Virus record (IMG/VR): IMGVR_UViG_3300015373_000010
Coordinates: 1 to 44,652 of that record
From: a virus
Reading direction: 5' to 3' (one strand)
Length of the DNA: 44,652 nucleotides
Made by a program: the position numbers and the translations under genes. The notes below the pieces were generated by a model. It was not told where the DNA came from and did not search any database. It worked only from the letters and a program-made list of their open reading frames with translations. This document shows positions 1 to 6,342 of the stretch, piece after piece. Each line of letters starts with the position of its first letter. Position 1 is the stretch's first letter.

Positions 1-9
1 CCACACCTA

Positions 10-209
10 GCCCGGCCATGCCCAGCCACGCCATGCGTGCAGTCAGGGATTCCAAGCCTTGCCCAGCCACTCCATTCCACGCTTTGCCGGGCCACGCCTG
101 GCCAGGCTCAGACCAGACCCGCCCCGACAAGCCAAGCTCTGCCACGGCTGCACCTCGCCAAGCCTCGCCGCGCGCAGCCTCGCTCAGCCGGGCCTAGACT
201 CGCCTGGCC
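10..209 (-). repeat. Left GGCNN pentanucleotide array (GGC on the minus strand)
   Basis: On the plus strand GCC recurs every 5 bases. The first block starts at 10, 15, 20, 25 and 30. The main block runs 56, 61, 66 and so on to 146, then continues at 157-207 after a one-base phase slip. The two bases between cores vary freely, and core substitutions are mostly single transitions (GCT, GAC, TCC). Bases 38-55 break the pattern. The array begins inside the last codons of the leftward gene 194..709 and continues as its 3' trailer, so the transcribed strand reads GGCNN. Open frames through it give only low-complexity Pro/Ala/Arg sequence. No unit is an exact repeat of its neighbour, so this is not a simple microsatellite. 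Confidence 0.9.
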
Positions 210-709
210 GCGGGTGGGTGGCCATCCTGGCCGGTTTCGAGTTCCTCGACACGCTGCTGGAGTGAGTTGATCAAGTCTTCGTGGCGGGCGAGTGCCACCT
301 CGTGGGTGCTGACGGCCATCAGCAGCAGCGTCATGCCGCGCCGCACCTGAGACCACTGCTCGCGCTCCATAGCGGTGAGTTCGGCCAAGTTCGTAGCATC
401 CACCACGTCGGAGGCGAGTTGGATTTGGCGTTCGGCTCTGTCTTTGTGGTCTTCGGCTTTGCCGACGTGCTGATTGGCGAACAACACTCTGTAACCTTGG
501 CCACGCTCCACGGCGACGTCGCGGTGGTGATGCGAGCGGAGTTCGCGGGTGGCGCGCGGCATGGCGGCATGCACCAGGGCGCGATCGTCGGTCTCCAGCA
601 ACTCCAGAAGCTCGGCATAGCGGACCATCTCTCCGGGGGGTGTGGAGGCGAGTCTGTCGTAGACCACCCGCCAGTAGGCGCGCCCGTCACTGCGCTTGGG
701 CTGGAACAC
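194..709 (-). CDS. Early phage protein: winged-helix-like N-terminus plus coiled coil
   Basis: 171 residues. Residues about 8-75 have a helix-turn-helix/winged-helix look (YWRVVYDRLASTPPGEMVRY, then a helical stretch and a GYRVL strand), as in a family of phage early proteins I recognise but cannot name. The second half is helical, with a C-terminal coiled coil around HEDLINSLQQRVEELE. It starts 3 bases after the stop of the RAMP-like gene, so the two are probably co-transcribed. Its last six codons lie inside the left GGCNN array. A DNA- or RNA-binding partner of the upstream protein is plausible from context; the function is unknown. Confidence 0.75.
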   Translation of the reverse strand: MFQPKRSDGRAYWRVVYDRLASTPPGEMVRYAELLELLETDDRALVHAAMPRATRELRSHHHRDVAVERGQGYRVLFANQHVGKAEDHKDRAERQIQLASDVVDATNLAELTAMEREQWSQVRRGMTLLLMAVSTHEVALARHEDLINSLQQRVEELETGQDGHPPAARRV

Positions 710-712
710 GCC

Positions 713-1297
713 TCACGCCTTCTTGACGTCGGACTTGAAGCGTCCGTAGCCGATCACTCGTCCATCGCCCAGGCCTTCCACGATGCCGGCTTGCTCCACG
801 ATGGCGCGGAAGCGGTCGAAGTCGAGCAGTTCGGTGACCAACTCCAGTTGGCAGTCAACCTGCCAGCGGTGGAAGATCGGGCGCGTGGACTGGACCTTGC
901 CGCGATTGATGCTGACCATCGTCGTCCACACGTACTCGGGCTGCTTGAAGAGTTCGGTGATCTCGCGCGGGCCGTCGTAGACCAGCGGCACCTCGACCTC
1001 CAGCGGGATCACCGCGCGCTCGATGGACTTGCCCTGACGGGTGGCCGTGCCGGCCTGCCGAAAGCAGCGGCGGATGTTGGCCGTGGGCATCACCGGCCCG
1101 GCGTGCCCGTTGTGGCTGACGTACAGGGCGCCGAACCACTGCAAGCGCGCCTTCTCGCGGCGGTCAACCTCCGTCATGTTGCTGGCCTTGGCGTTGATGA
1201 CCGCGATGGCCTTGGCGAAGTCGTTGTCCGGGTCGGCCAGCTGCACGTTGTGGACGACCAGCGGCGTGGTTCCGACCAGCCGCACGTTTACACGCAT
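713..1297 (-). CDS. Cas7/RAMP-like phage protein
   Basis: 194 residues from the ATG at 1297, chosen over the upstream in-frame start at 1327 because GGAGATAGTTCC sits directly before it. The first strand, VNVRLVGTTPLVVHN, resembles the opening strand of RAMP ferredoxin folds. GPVMPTANIRRCFRQAG sits where RAMPs carry a PG..LRG-type segment. The C-terminus GLGDGRVIGYGRF fits the RAMP glycine loop GxGxxxxxGxG exactly. Proteins of this type (TPLLMHN near the start, glycine-rich near the end) are widespread in phage early regions and, to my knowledge, uncharacterised. I infer single-strand nucleic acid binding. No HD or other nuclease motif is visible. The gene has its own candidate promoter and is bracketed by GGCNN arrays. 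Confidence 0.8.
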   Translation of the reverse strand: MRVNVRLVGTTPLVVHNVQLADPDNDFAKAIAVINAKASNMTEVDRREKARLQWFGALYVSHNGHAGPVMPTANIRRCFRQAGTATRQGKSIERAVIPLEVEVPLVYDGPREITELFKQPEYVWTTMVSINRGKVQSTRPIFHRWQVDCQLELVTELLDFDRFRAIVEQAGIVEGLGDGRVIGYGRFKSDVKKA

Positions 1298-1309
1298 GGA
1301 ACTATCTCC
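1295..1309 (-). promoter_or_regulatory. Extended ribosome-binding leader GGAGATAGTTCC-ATG
   Basis: On the minus strand GGAGATAGTTCC runs directly into the ATG at 1297-1295. It is a one-base-shorter version of the GGAGAGTAGTTCC leader found before four genes at the far right of the window (42319, 42607, 43335, 43884). It decides the start of the RAMP-like gene and suggests shared translational control of the two ends of the genome. Confidence 0.75.
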
Positions 1310-1317
1310 ATACGCCT

Positions 1318-1346
1318 TTTCTATCAACCGTCTATCGATAGTTCAA
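1318..1346 (-). promoter_or_regulatory. Candidate leftward promoter with palindromic operator
   Basis: On the minus strand TTGAAC (1346-1341) and TAGAAA (1323-1318) are separated by 17 bases, each matching four of six sigma70-type consensus positions. The spacer region holds the perfect palindrome CTATCGATAG (1332-1341), a natural operator position. The predicted transcript would start about 10-15 bases before the ATG, just before the ribosome-binding leader. The terminator at 1358-1400 lies immediately upstream, so the cassette 194-1297 looks like a separate transcription unit. Confidence 0.45.
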
Positions 1347-1357
1347 GTCGCCGGCAT

Positions 1358-1400
1358 ACAAAGAAAGCCCCCTCGCCGGGGTCTACCCGGTCCGGGGGCT
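1358..1400 (-). terminator. Rho-independent terminator of the early operon trailer
   Basis: On the minus strand AGCCCCC pairs with GGGGGCT (1400-1394 and 1372-1366). Inside, CCGGG/CCCGG pair around a TAGAC loop, with a 3x3 internal loop between the two helices. The hairpin is followed by TTTCTTTGT. It would stop leftward transcription that had read through the middle array, just before the promoter of the RAMP-like gene. Confidence 0.7.
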
Positions 1401-1426
1401 AGGAACTTTAGACTGACGACTGTCAC

Positions 1427-1561
1427 GGCGGGGCTCGGCCAGGCTCAGCGTGGCAAGGCTAGGCTGTTCCCGGCTCAGCGCGGAGCGGCACGGCCAGGCA
1501 TGGCGTAGCAATGCGTAGCGTTGCGCGGCGGGGTTTGGCGAGGCCCGGCAAGGCTTGGAAC
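1427..1561 (+). repeat. Middle GGCNN array, block 1
   Basis: GGC or a one-base variant (AGC, TGC, GGT, GGA) starts at every fifth base from 1427 to 1557, about 27 units in a single unbroken phase. The spacing dinucleotides vary. The block is framed by the near-identical words GGAACTTTAGAC (1402-1413) and GGAACTTCAGAC (1557-1568). It is non-coding and lies downstream of the ATPase gene. Relative to that operon's transcript it reads NNGCC, opposite to the left and right arrays. Confidence 0.9.
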
Positions 1562-1583
1562 TTCAGACACATCGCCAAAGCAA

Positions 1584-1661
1584 GGCGAGGCTAGGACGGG
1601 CCAGGCCTGGCTGGGTTTGGCGAGGCCGGGAAGGGCCGGGCGGGGCGTGGCAAGGCTTGGA
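1584..1661 (+). repeat. Middle GGCNN array, block 2
   Basis: After a 22-base interruption the 5-base period resumes in a new phase: GGC or GGT/GGA starts at 1584, 1589, 1594 and so on to 1659, about 16 units. The orientation is the same as block 1. The 86 bases from here to the end of the ATPase gene hold a large inverted repeat and no gene. Confidence 0.88.
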
Positions 1662-1694
1662 AACCACTATCCGTACCGTATTTCCGAATCAGTA

Positions 1695-1733
1695 GCAGGA
1701 TACCCCCCTTAAAAGGGGGGGGTAGTATCCTGC
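1695..1733. terminator. Strong inverted repeat between early operon and middle array
   Basis: GCAGGATAC (1695-1703) is repeated inverted as GTATCCTGC (1725-1733). Inside it, a run of six C faces a run of eight G across TTAAAA, giving a long stem with a small bulge. A weaker outer pair is CCGAATC (1684-1690) with GATTCGG (1761-1767). No T tract follows on either strand. It may be a factor-dependent or bidirectional stop, an RNA 3'-end stabiliser, or a boundary of the array. Confidence 0.55.
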
Positions 1734-1747
1734 AAGCGATACTCTAT

Positions 1748-3037
1748 TCATTCCGTATCCGATTCGGTTTGTGCGCGAAGCTCCCAGGTGGTGGCTTTGC
1801 CGCGACCACCACCCGCTAGATACGGGAACACGTCGGCCATGCGGTTGCACTCCATCTTGATGACATCCGCCTTGAGGCCGGTGATCTCAGCAATCTGGTT
1901 GGTATCCAACCGACCCGCCCGCGCCAGCACCCGCCGTATCTGAGCCGCGATCGTGAGCGTGCTGCGCTCCAGGCTGGGCATGTCCGAGAGCTTCGCGCTC
2001 CGGAAGTGCGCAGCGTGGTTCACATTGTCGAAATCCATCGTGTACGCCAGCGGTCGCTGCGGCGGTCCGTCGAACTGCTTACGCGGGGTCATGCTGACGC
2101 CAAAGCGCGCCGCCTTGGACTGCTCGCGCTTCATATGCCAGATGGCCCTCGCGCGGTACTCGAAGAGCGTGGAGCCGATGACGCTGATGTCTTCGGTGCT
2201 GCTGTTGCGCGAGCTTTTGTTGGGGTGTGCGCTGACCAGCTTGGCGACGCCTTCGCCCAAGCTGCCCACGGCGGTCATCGTCGGCGCCGCGTACTCGGCG
2301 GAATTCAGGTCGGCGCCAGTGGCGAATGTCAGTGAGTCGATGACCACCAGGGCCGGGTGGATGCGATCGACCATGTAGCGCATGTCGCGAATGCGGTCGA
2401 AGATGCGGCCCCGGGTGCCCATGTTGATGTAGTGCAGGCCGCGCGGCACCTGGGCGCCCAGGCCGCGCGCAATCCACGACAAGCGCTTATTGGCGACCTG
2501 TTCGTCAACCTCCCAATCGAAGTACACGACCGACCCACTGCGGGCTGGCTCGCTGAACACTGTCGGGCTGCCCAGGGCAATGCACGTCGCCAGGTACAGC
2601 ATCAAGTAGCTCTTGGTGCTGCCCTGATCGGCAAGAAACAGCGTGACCTGACCTTCGGGAATCACCGGCGTGATCAGGTACGCCGTCTCAAGCTCGGCCT
2701 CTTCCACGCCGGTCAGTTCCACCGGCTCGGGCACCGCCGTATGCCGCTGGTAGACATCCTGAAAGCAGCGGTCGATGTCCTGCTCCCAGCTGGTGCCATC
2801 CAGTGGCGCCGCCCGATCCAACTTGGCGGTGATGGTCTTCCGATCGTTCGCCACGGTCAGAGATACCTGCGCCCAGAAGATGTGGCCGGCGTGCCCATTG
2901 GCGGTGGATGTCGCGGTCAGCATCGCACGCACCGCGCCCGAGTCTGTCTCGCGTAAGCGGTCGAAGACCAGGGCGACCTGGGCGTCTGCCCAGAAGTACC
3001 GAACCTCGTCGGCAGCCTGGCGAATGGACGGCTTCAC
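1748..3037 (-). CDS. RecA/RepA-like AAA ATPase
   Basis: 429 residues. The core begins near residue 125 (VIPEGQVTLFLADQGSTKSYL), with a Walker A-like GSTKS. A Walker B strand, ALVVIDSLTF, follows near residue 230, and a sensor-like VSAHPNKSS further on. This order matches the RepA/KaiC-type ATPases (AAA_25) common in phage replication and recombination modules. The last 80 residues form a winged-helix-like domain (DTNQIAEITGLKADVIKMECNRM). It probably acts on single-stranded DNA with the RecT and SSB-like proteins of the same operon. Whether it is a helicase loader or a Sak4-like recombinase cannot be settled from the sequence. Confidence 0.85.
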   Translation of the reverse strand: MKPSIRQAADEVRYFWADAQVALVFDRLRETDSGAVRAMLTATSTANGHAGHIFWAQVSLTVANDRKTITAKLDRAAPLDGTSWEQDIDRCFQDVYQRHTAVPEPVELTGVEEAELETAYLITPVIPEGQVTLFLADQGSTKSYLMLYLATCIALGSPTVFSEPARSGSVVYFDWEVDEQVANKRLSWIARGLGAQVPRGLHYINMGTRGRIFDRIRDMRYMVDRIHPALVVIDSLTFATGADLNSAEYAAPTMTAVGSLGEGVAKLVSAHPNKSSRNSSTEDISVIGSTLFEYRARAIWHMKREQSKAARFGVSMTPRKQFDGPPQRPLAYTMDFDNVNHAAHFRSAKLSDMPSLERSTLTIAAQIRRVLARAGRLDTNQIAEITGLKADVIKMECNRMADVFPYLAGGGRGKATTWELRAQTESDTE

Positions 3038-3402
3038 CAGTCTGCCGTGCGCGTGTGACGCCGCTTCGGTTTTGTGGCCTCTGGGACGCGATTCTGTGGC
3101 GGCTGCTGTTGCATGGCTGGCTGCGCCTGCTGGACTGGCGGCGGCGGCTCAGCGGTTTCCCAGAGGTCTCCCCGCGCCAACCGGGCGGCGCGCTCCATGC
3201 GGTTCAGTTCTTCGGTGTCGCGCACTACTCGCGCGTACTCCGTGGGACTGAGCAGGCGACGAGCAAGCGTGCCGACCTCTCCCCAACTCGGGGGTAGGTC
3301 GGCGCCCATTGGCGCGGGAATCTCGGGCGGGCCGTGCTTGGCCTGGAGTTCTTCGAGGCGGTTGCTCAAAAACAGCAGACGCTGACGGCTGGCCTCGCTC
3401 AT
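3034..3402 (-). CDS. Hypothetical early protein with Pro/Gln-rich tail
   Basis: 122 residues. The N-terminal half is helical and charged (RQRLLFLSNRLEELQAKHG, SPTEYARVVRDTEELNRMERAARLARGD). The tail is rich in Pro and Gln and ends in a basic patch, KPKRRHTR. Its stop overlaps the ATPase start as ATGA, which suggests translational coupling and possibly partnership with the ATPase. No family recognised. Confidence 0.75.
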   Translation of the reverse strand: MSEASRQRLLFLSNRLEELQAKHGPPEIPAPMGADLPPSWGEVGTLARRLLSPTEYARVVRDTEELNRMERAARLARGDLWETAEPPPPVQQAQPAMQQQPPQNRVPEATKPKRRHTRTADW

Positions 3403-3608
3403 TCGATGCCCCAGACCCGCCCCACCGGGCGGCGATCATGGAAGACATACACGTACTTGGCCGGGCGTATGCCGCGACCTCGGTCATGCCAAAATTGTCT
3501 GTAATCTCGGCCTAGGCGGCGCATCGCCTCGCGCGCTGCGGCGCACTCCATGTCGCATAGCAGCCGCTCGTGCAGATGCACGGGGCACACGTATTCGGGG
3601 TAGCGCAT
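3399..3608 (-). CDS. Small Cys/His-containing early protein
   Basis: 69 residues. CPVHLHERLLCDMEC near the start offers three Cys and two His for metal binding. The remainder is basic (MRRLGRDYRQFWHDRGRG). It overlaps the next gene by 4 bases. No family recognised. Confidence 0.65.
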   Translation of the reverse strand: MRYPEYVCPVHLHERLLCDMECAAAREAMRRLGRDYRQFWHDRGRGIRPAKYVYVFHDRRPVGRVWGIE

Positions 3609-3617
3609 GCCAGCGCC

Positions 3618-3824
3618 CTAGTCGTCGTCTGGTGGGGCTTCGGGCGGGATATCGCTGGCCATCAGCACGCCCAGCAGGCAGCTGTTGCCAGTCTCGCGGG
3701 CCAGGCGGTCCACATCCGGACCGACATGCACCGCAAAGGTCGCGCGCGCCATCTGGCCGCGCCGCTCGACTTCCATCAGCCGCGCTTGCAGGCGCAGCAC
3801 TACATCGGTGTCATCGGTGGTCAT
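3618..3824 (-). CDS. Small acidic-tailed early protein
   Basis: 68 residues, helical, ending in the acidic stretch IPPEAPPDDD. Its start overlaps the stop of the RecT gene (ATGA), and a 9-base gap separates it from the next gene. Function unknown. Confidence 0.65.
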   Translation of the reverse strand: MTTDDTDVVLRLQARLMEVERRGQMARATFAVHVGPDVDRLARETGNSCLLGVLMASDIPPEAPPDDD

Positions 3825-4540
3825 GACTGCGCCTCCTGGGCGCTCTCAGCCTCTGGCTCGGGCTGCTGCGGTTCGGGCAGATCGTAGGCGTGGTCGTAGA
3901 TCGCGGCGTGCTTGGCGGCTAGCTCGGCCTGGCTGCGCCTGGGCGGCGCCTGCTCGGCAACCTCCAGGCTCGGCTCATCATCCTCCAGGGTGAGCGCGCC
4001 AAGCTGGGCCGGGAAGGCTCGCCGCAGCGCCTGGGCTTCGGCGACCTTGCCAAGCATGTGTTTCGGCATGCGCGCCCACATGTGGGATTCCTTGTCGGTG
4101 GCCGGACAGAACTCGGTCCAGTACGCCTCACCCGTAAAGGGTGATTTGTGGCCGCCGACGATCTTCCAGATCACCGCCCGCGCAAGCTCCGGCACGATGA
4201 TCTTCTGGTCCTTGTAGGTCCACTCCAGCCGGCCGCGATACTCGATCGGCTCGGCGCCGGCGTAGACACCGGACGAATCCGCGATCGCGCGGAAGCCGTC
4301 GATGCCGACTTGCAAAGCCCCTTTGGGCGGATTGCCGCGCCGAATCCAGTAGGCCTGCCGCAACAAGGGGTCCAAATGCAGTTGGCGGCAGGAGTGCAGG
4401 AACACGGCAAGCTCCTGCAGCGGCGCGCCGACGGCCACCGTGCGCGCCACCAGGGCGATGTCTGGCACCGAGAAGCCAGTCATTTCCGAGACCATGCTCA
4501 GTGTCAGCCCGGACTTCTCGGCCTTGGCCATGTCGGTCAT
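3821..4540 (-). CDS. recT: RecT/Bet-family single-strand annealing protein
   Basis: 239 residues. The features are those of RecT/Bet annealing proteins: an N-terminal region with TGFSVPDIALVARTVAVGAPLQELAVFL, then CRQLHLDPLLRQAYWI, then QVGIDGFRAIADSSGVYAG. The family hallmark MPKHMLGKVAEAQALRRAFP comes near residue 160. The last 50 residues are disordered and acidic, typical of a variable tail that contacts partner proteins. It anneals complementary single strands during phage recombination. The start at 4540 overlaps the upstream stop as ATGA. Confidence 0.93.
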   Translation of the reverse strand: MTDMAKAEKSGLTLSMVSEMTGFSVPDIALVARTVAVGAPLQELAVFLHSCRQLHLDPLLRQAYWIRRGNPPKGALQVGIDGFRAIADSSGVYAGAEPIEYRGRLEWTYKDQKIIVPELARAVIWKIVGGHKSPFTGEAYWTEFCPATDKESHMWARMPKHMLGKVAEAQALRRAFPAQLGALTLEDDEPSLEVAEQAPPRRSQAELAAKHAAIYDHAYDLPEPQQPEPEAESAQEAQS

Positions 4541-4851
4541 AGCAGTGCCCCTTGTTCAACACGCGGTGAGCGGCGCTGTAGGCGATAGCCAAACAGCCCG
4601 CCCACGATCCGCCGACGCTGGATGACCCAGGCGCCGAAGCGTGGTTTGCGGAGGTCGCGCAAGCGCGCCGAGACGGACGCCTCGCTGCCGCCAGTGGCCT
4701 CCGCAAGCTCGGCCAGGGTGTGCTCGCGCTCGTCGGTCATCGTCACAAACACCCGCCATAGCTGCGTGCGCAGCCGCGACTCGTCCTTGGGCGGCTCGTA
4801 GGTGAACCCGTCGAAGTAGATCGGGTAGTCAGCGCGTGGTGACCCGCCCAT
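4537..4851 (-). CDS. Helix-turn-helix early protein
   Basis: 104 residues from the ATG at 4851, chosen because it overlaps the upstream stop as TGATG. The longer open frame above it is a shadow. REHTLAELAEATGGSEASVSARLRDLRK is a clear winged-helix DNA-binding segment, followed by a basic wing (WVIQRRRIVGGLFGYRL). It resembles phage replication-module HTH proteins. It may regulate the operon or bind the origin. Confidence 0.8.
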   Translation of the reverse strand: MGGSPRADYPIYFDGFTYEPPKDESRLRTQLWRVFVTMTDEREHTLAELAEATGGSEASVSARLRDLRKPRFGAWVIQRRRIVGGLFGYRLQRRSPRVEQGALL

Positions 4852-5027
4852 CACGACGCCTTCTTGTAGCTGGGCGCGTACTGCTCGCGGCGGTACGCCT
4901 GGGGATTGGCCTCGCGCTCCTCGGGAGACGGGTTGTGGATGTAGCAGCGCTCGCCGCCGACCATCTGCAGGCAGCACACCGGGCACTCCCAGGTCGGCGC
5001 GGCGACCGCCTTCTTGCGCCGCTTCAT
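4851..5027 (-). CDS. Small zinc-finger-like protein
   Basis: 58 residues, starting MKRRKKAVAAP. CPVCC and a later CYIHNP give a Cys/His cluster that could bind zinc. TGATG overlap with the following gene and ATGA overlap with the preceding one support this reading frame over the longer one around it. Confidence 0.65.
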   Translation of the reverse strand: MKRRKKAVAAPTWECPVCCLQMVGGERCYIHNPSPEEREANPQAYRREQYAPSYKKAS

Positions 5028-5395
5028 CGCAGGCCGAGCCTCCGACTGCAGGACGGCCACGCCCGCCAGCCCTGGGCAACCAGACCGCGCTCGGCTACGG
5101 CGATCTGGGCAGCGCGCGAGGCCAGGTCGGGCCTGGTCGCAAACGCCTGGCCTCCGTAGTTGCGCCAGAAGGTCATGTCCATCTGCAGGCCGCCGTAGTA
5201 GCCATTGCGGGTGTTCGCAGACCAATTGGATGTACTTTCACATGCTGCCAATCGGTCCCAGACGGTATAGATTGGCTCTGGTGGGTTCTCGTGGGCTTCC
5301 TCAGCCACTTCATCGGGAGGCGGCGCGGGCGGTTCTTCGGTGACTCCACCGTCGATTGCGTACAGGATGAGGGCCACTCCGAGCAGTGCTGCCAT
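5024..5395 (-). CDS. Rpf-like transglycosylase with N-terminal membrane anchor
   Basis: 123 residues. A short hydrophobic N-terminus (MAALLGVALILYAI) is followed by a Pro/Glu-rich linker to about residue 42. The rest matches the resuscitation-promoting-factor transglycosylase fold. WDRLAACESTSNW carries the catalytic Glu, then come GYYGGLQMDMTFWRNYGG and AAQIAVAERGLVAQGWRAWPSC. The two Cys (ACES and WPSC) are placed like the family disulfide. It would cleave peptidoglycan outside the membrane. Its place in the replication operon, away from the lysis group, is unusual. This domain is most typical of Actinobacteria. Confidence 0.8.
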   Translation of the reverse strand: MAALLGVALILYAIDGGVTEEPPAPPPDEVAEEAHENPPEPIYTVWDRLAACESTSNWSANTRNGYYGGLQMDMTFWRNYGGQAFATRPDLASRAAQIAVAERGLVAQGWRAWPSCSRRLGLR

Positions 5396-5688
5396 CAGAA
5401 GGGGCTCTCATCGTCGGCTGGGACCGTTGCAGCGGTCCTGGCCGGCGCAGTCGTACGCAACGCGGTGGCCTTGCGCACCGCGATGCTCTCAGAGTTGTGC
5501 AGTTGGGCGAGAACCACCTCGTGCGCGTTGCGCAGCATCTCGCCAGCCACCTCTAGGTCGAAGTGGCTGTCGTCGGCGCCGTCCACATGCCACTCCAGCG
5601 ACACCTCGGCGGCCTCGGTGCCGTAGTTGCCATCACTCACTTGACGGCGGTAATTGACCGCGACTCGGCGCGGTGGGTACTCGGGCAT
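5395..5688 (-). CDS. Putative SSB-like protein with acidic C-terminal tip
   Basis: 97 residues from the ATG at 5688 (TGATG overlap with the upstream gene). A beta-rich start (RRVAVNYRRQVSDGNYG, EVSLEWHVDG) is followed by a helix and a flexible tail. The last residues, ADDESPF, resemble the D-rich, PF-ending tip by which bacterial SSB recruits partners. It sits between RecT and HTH genes, which fits a DNA-binding role. The assignment rests on the tip and the context. Confidence 0.6.
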   Translation of the reverse strand: MPEYPPRRVAVNYRRQVSDGNYGTEAAEVSLEWHVDGADDSHFDLEVAGEMLRNAHEVVLAQLHNSESIAVRKATALRTTAPARTAATVPADDESPF

Positions 5689-5882
5689 CAGCCCTCCTTC
5701 TTGGGGTAGTAGCGATAGAGCACGCGCGCCTGGCCGCCCGACAGCGAGAAGCCGCCGAGCGACTTGCGCGCCTTGATCACGGCCCGCTGGGCGCTGTCGG
5801 CGCAGGCGTCGCTGCAGTACTTGCGGCGATGCTCCTCGGGCGGGATCGGCTTCGTGCAGCGGACGCACATGCGCTCGGTCAT
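5688..5882 (-). CDS. Small zinc-ribbon protein
   Basis: 64 residues from the ATG at 5882. CVRC and YCSDAC form a four-Cys zinc site at residues about 6-33. The remainder is basic (KARKSLGGFS) and ends YYPKKEG. Overlapping ends with both neighbours support the frame. Probably a nucleic-acid-binding accessory factor. Confidence 0.7.
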   Translation of the reverse strand: MTERMCVRCTKPIPPEEHRRKYCSDACADSAQRAVIKARKSLGGFSLSGGQARVLYRYYPKKEG

Positions 5883-6097
5883 GCGCCCACCGGCCTGGGC
5901 AGCGGCAGCTGGCGGCTGCGCTCTTTGATCCAGTGCGGGTCGTCGGCCGGCAGCTTCTCGAAGTACTCGGTCAGCTTCGAGCGCGCCATGCCGTGGAAAG
6001 CGCCCAGGCAGCGGCAATTGCAGCGCTTGGCGTGCGCGTTCTCACACATGCGCGCCAGGCGAGCCGTCAGCGGTGCGGGTGGCGGCGGGTTGATCAC
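5879..6097 (-). CDS. Cys-cluster phage early protein
   Basis: 72 residues. The motif CENAHAKRCNCRCLGAFHG resembles a C-x-C-x-C, G, HG pattern I have seen in small phage early proteins. A helix and a Pro-rich tail follow. It probably binds metal. It overlaps its neighbours by 4 bases. Confidence 0.65.
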   Translation of the reverse strand: MINPPPPAPLTARLARMCENAHAKRCNCRCLGAFHGMARSKLTEYFEKLPADDPHWIKERSRQLPLPRPVGA

Positions 6098-6342
6098 GCC
6101 TGACCCGTCAGCCGCCGCTCGACCTCGCGGCCGACGCGAATGAACTCGTCCATCGCGGCGTCGCCCGCACTGGTGATCGGGCTGCCTGCATACGCCTTAG
6201 TAGTGATGTCCACACCTCTGGTCGAGGTCTTGACTTCCACCGACGAGGTGCGCTCGCCGCTGCTGCCCAGCTTGGCTTCGACCGAGCGCAGCAGGCTCAG
6301 CATCTCGTCCAGTCGATCAACGATGGCTTGCGTACTACTCAC
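6094..6342 (-). CDS. Conserved-looking early protein, GTG start
   Basis: 82 residues. The GTG at 6342 overlaps the upstream stop as GTGA and is preferred over the long GC-rich shadow frame. A short coiled coil (IVDRLDEMLSLLRSVEAKL) precedes a beta-rich core, VEVKTSTRGVDITTKAYAG, and a closing helix. The core resembles a small family seen in phage early operons. Function unknown. Confidence 0.7.
   Translation of the reverse strand: MSSTQAIVDRLDEMLSLLRSVEAKLGSSGERTSSVEVKTSTRGVDITTKAYAGSPITSAGDAAMDEFIRVGREVERRLTGQA

Noticed and set aside
37-270. Open reading frames through the left array coding Pro/Ala/Arg-rich peptides
   Set aside because: They arise from the GCCNN pattern, lack ribosome sites and overlap in several frames at once.
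281-1402. Long rightward frame of 373 codons opposite the RAMP-like cassette
   Set aside because: It is antisense to two genes with clear motifs, has no ribosome site and an implausible His/Asp/Gly composition, as expected of a high-GC shadow.
1359-1420. Hammerhead-like combination of GAAA, a GC stem and CTGACGA on the plus strand
   Set aside because: The bases between the stem and CTGACGA cannot form stem I, and no partner for stem II is present.
1427-1661. GGCNN array as a CRISPR array
   Set aside because: The period is 5 bases with 2-base variable positions; there are no 23-40 base repeats or spacers, and no cas1/cas2.
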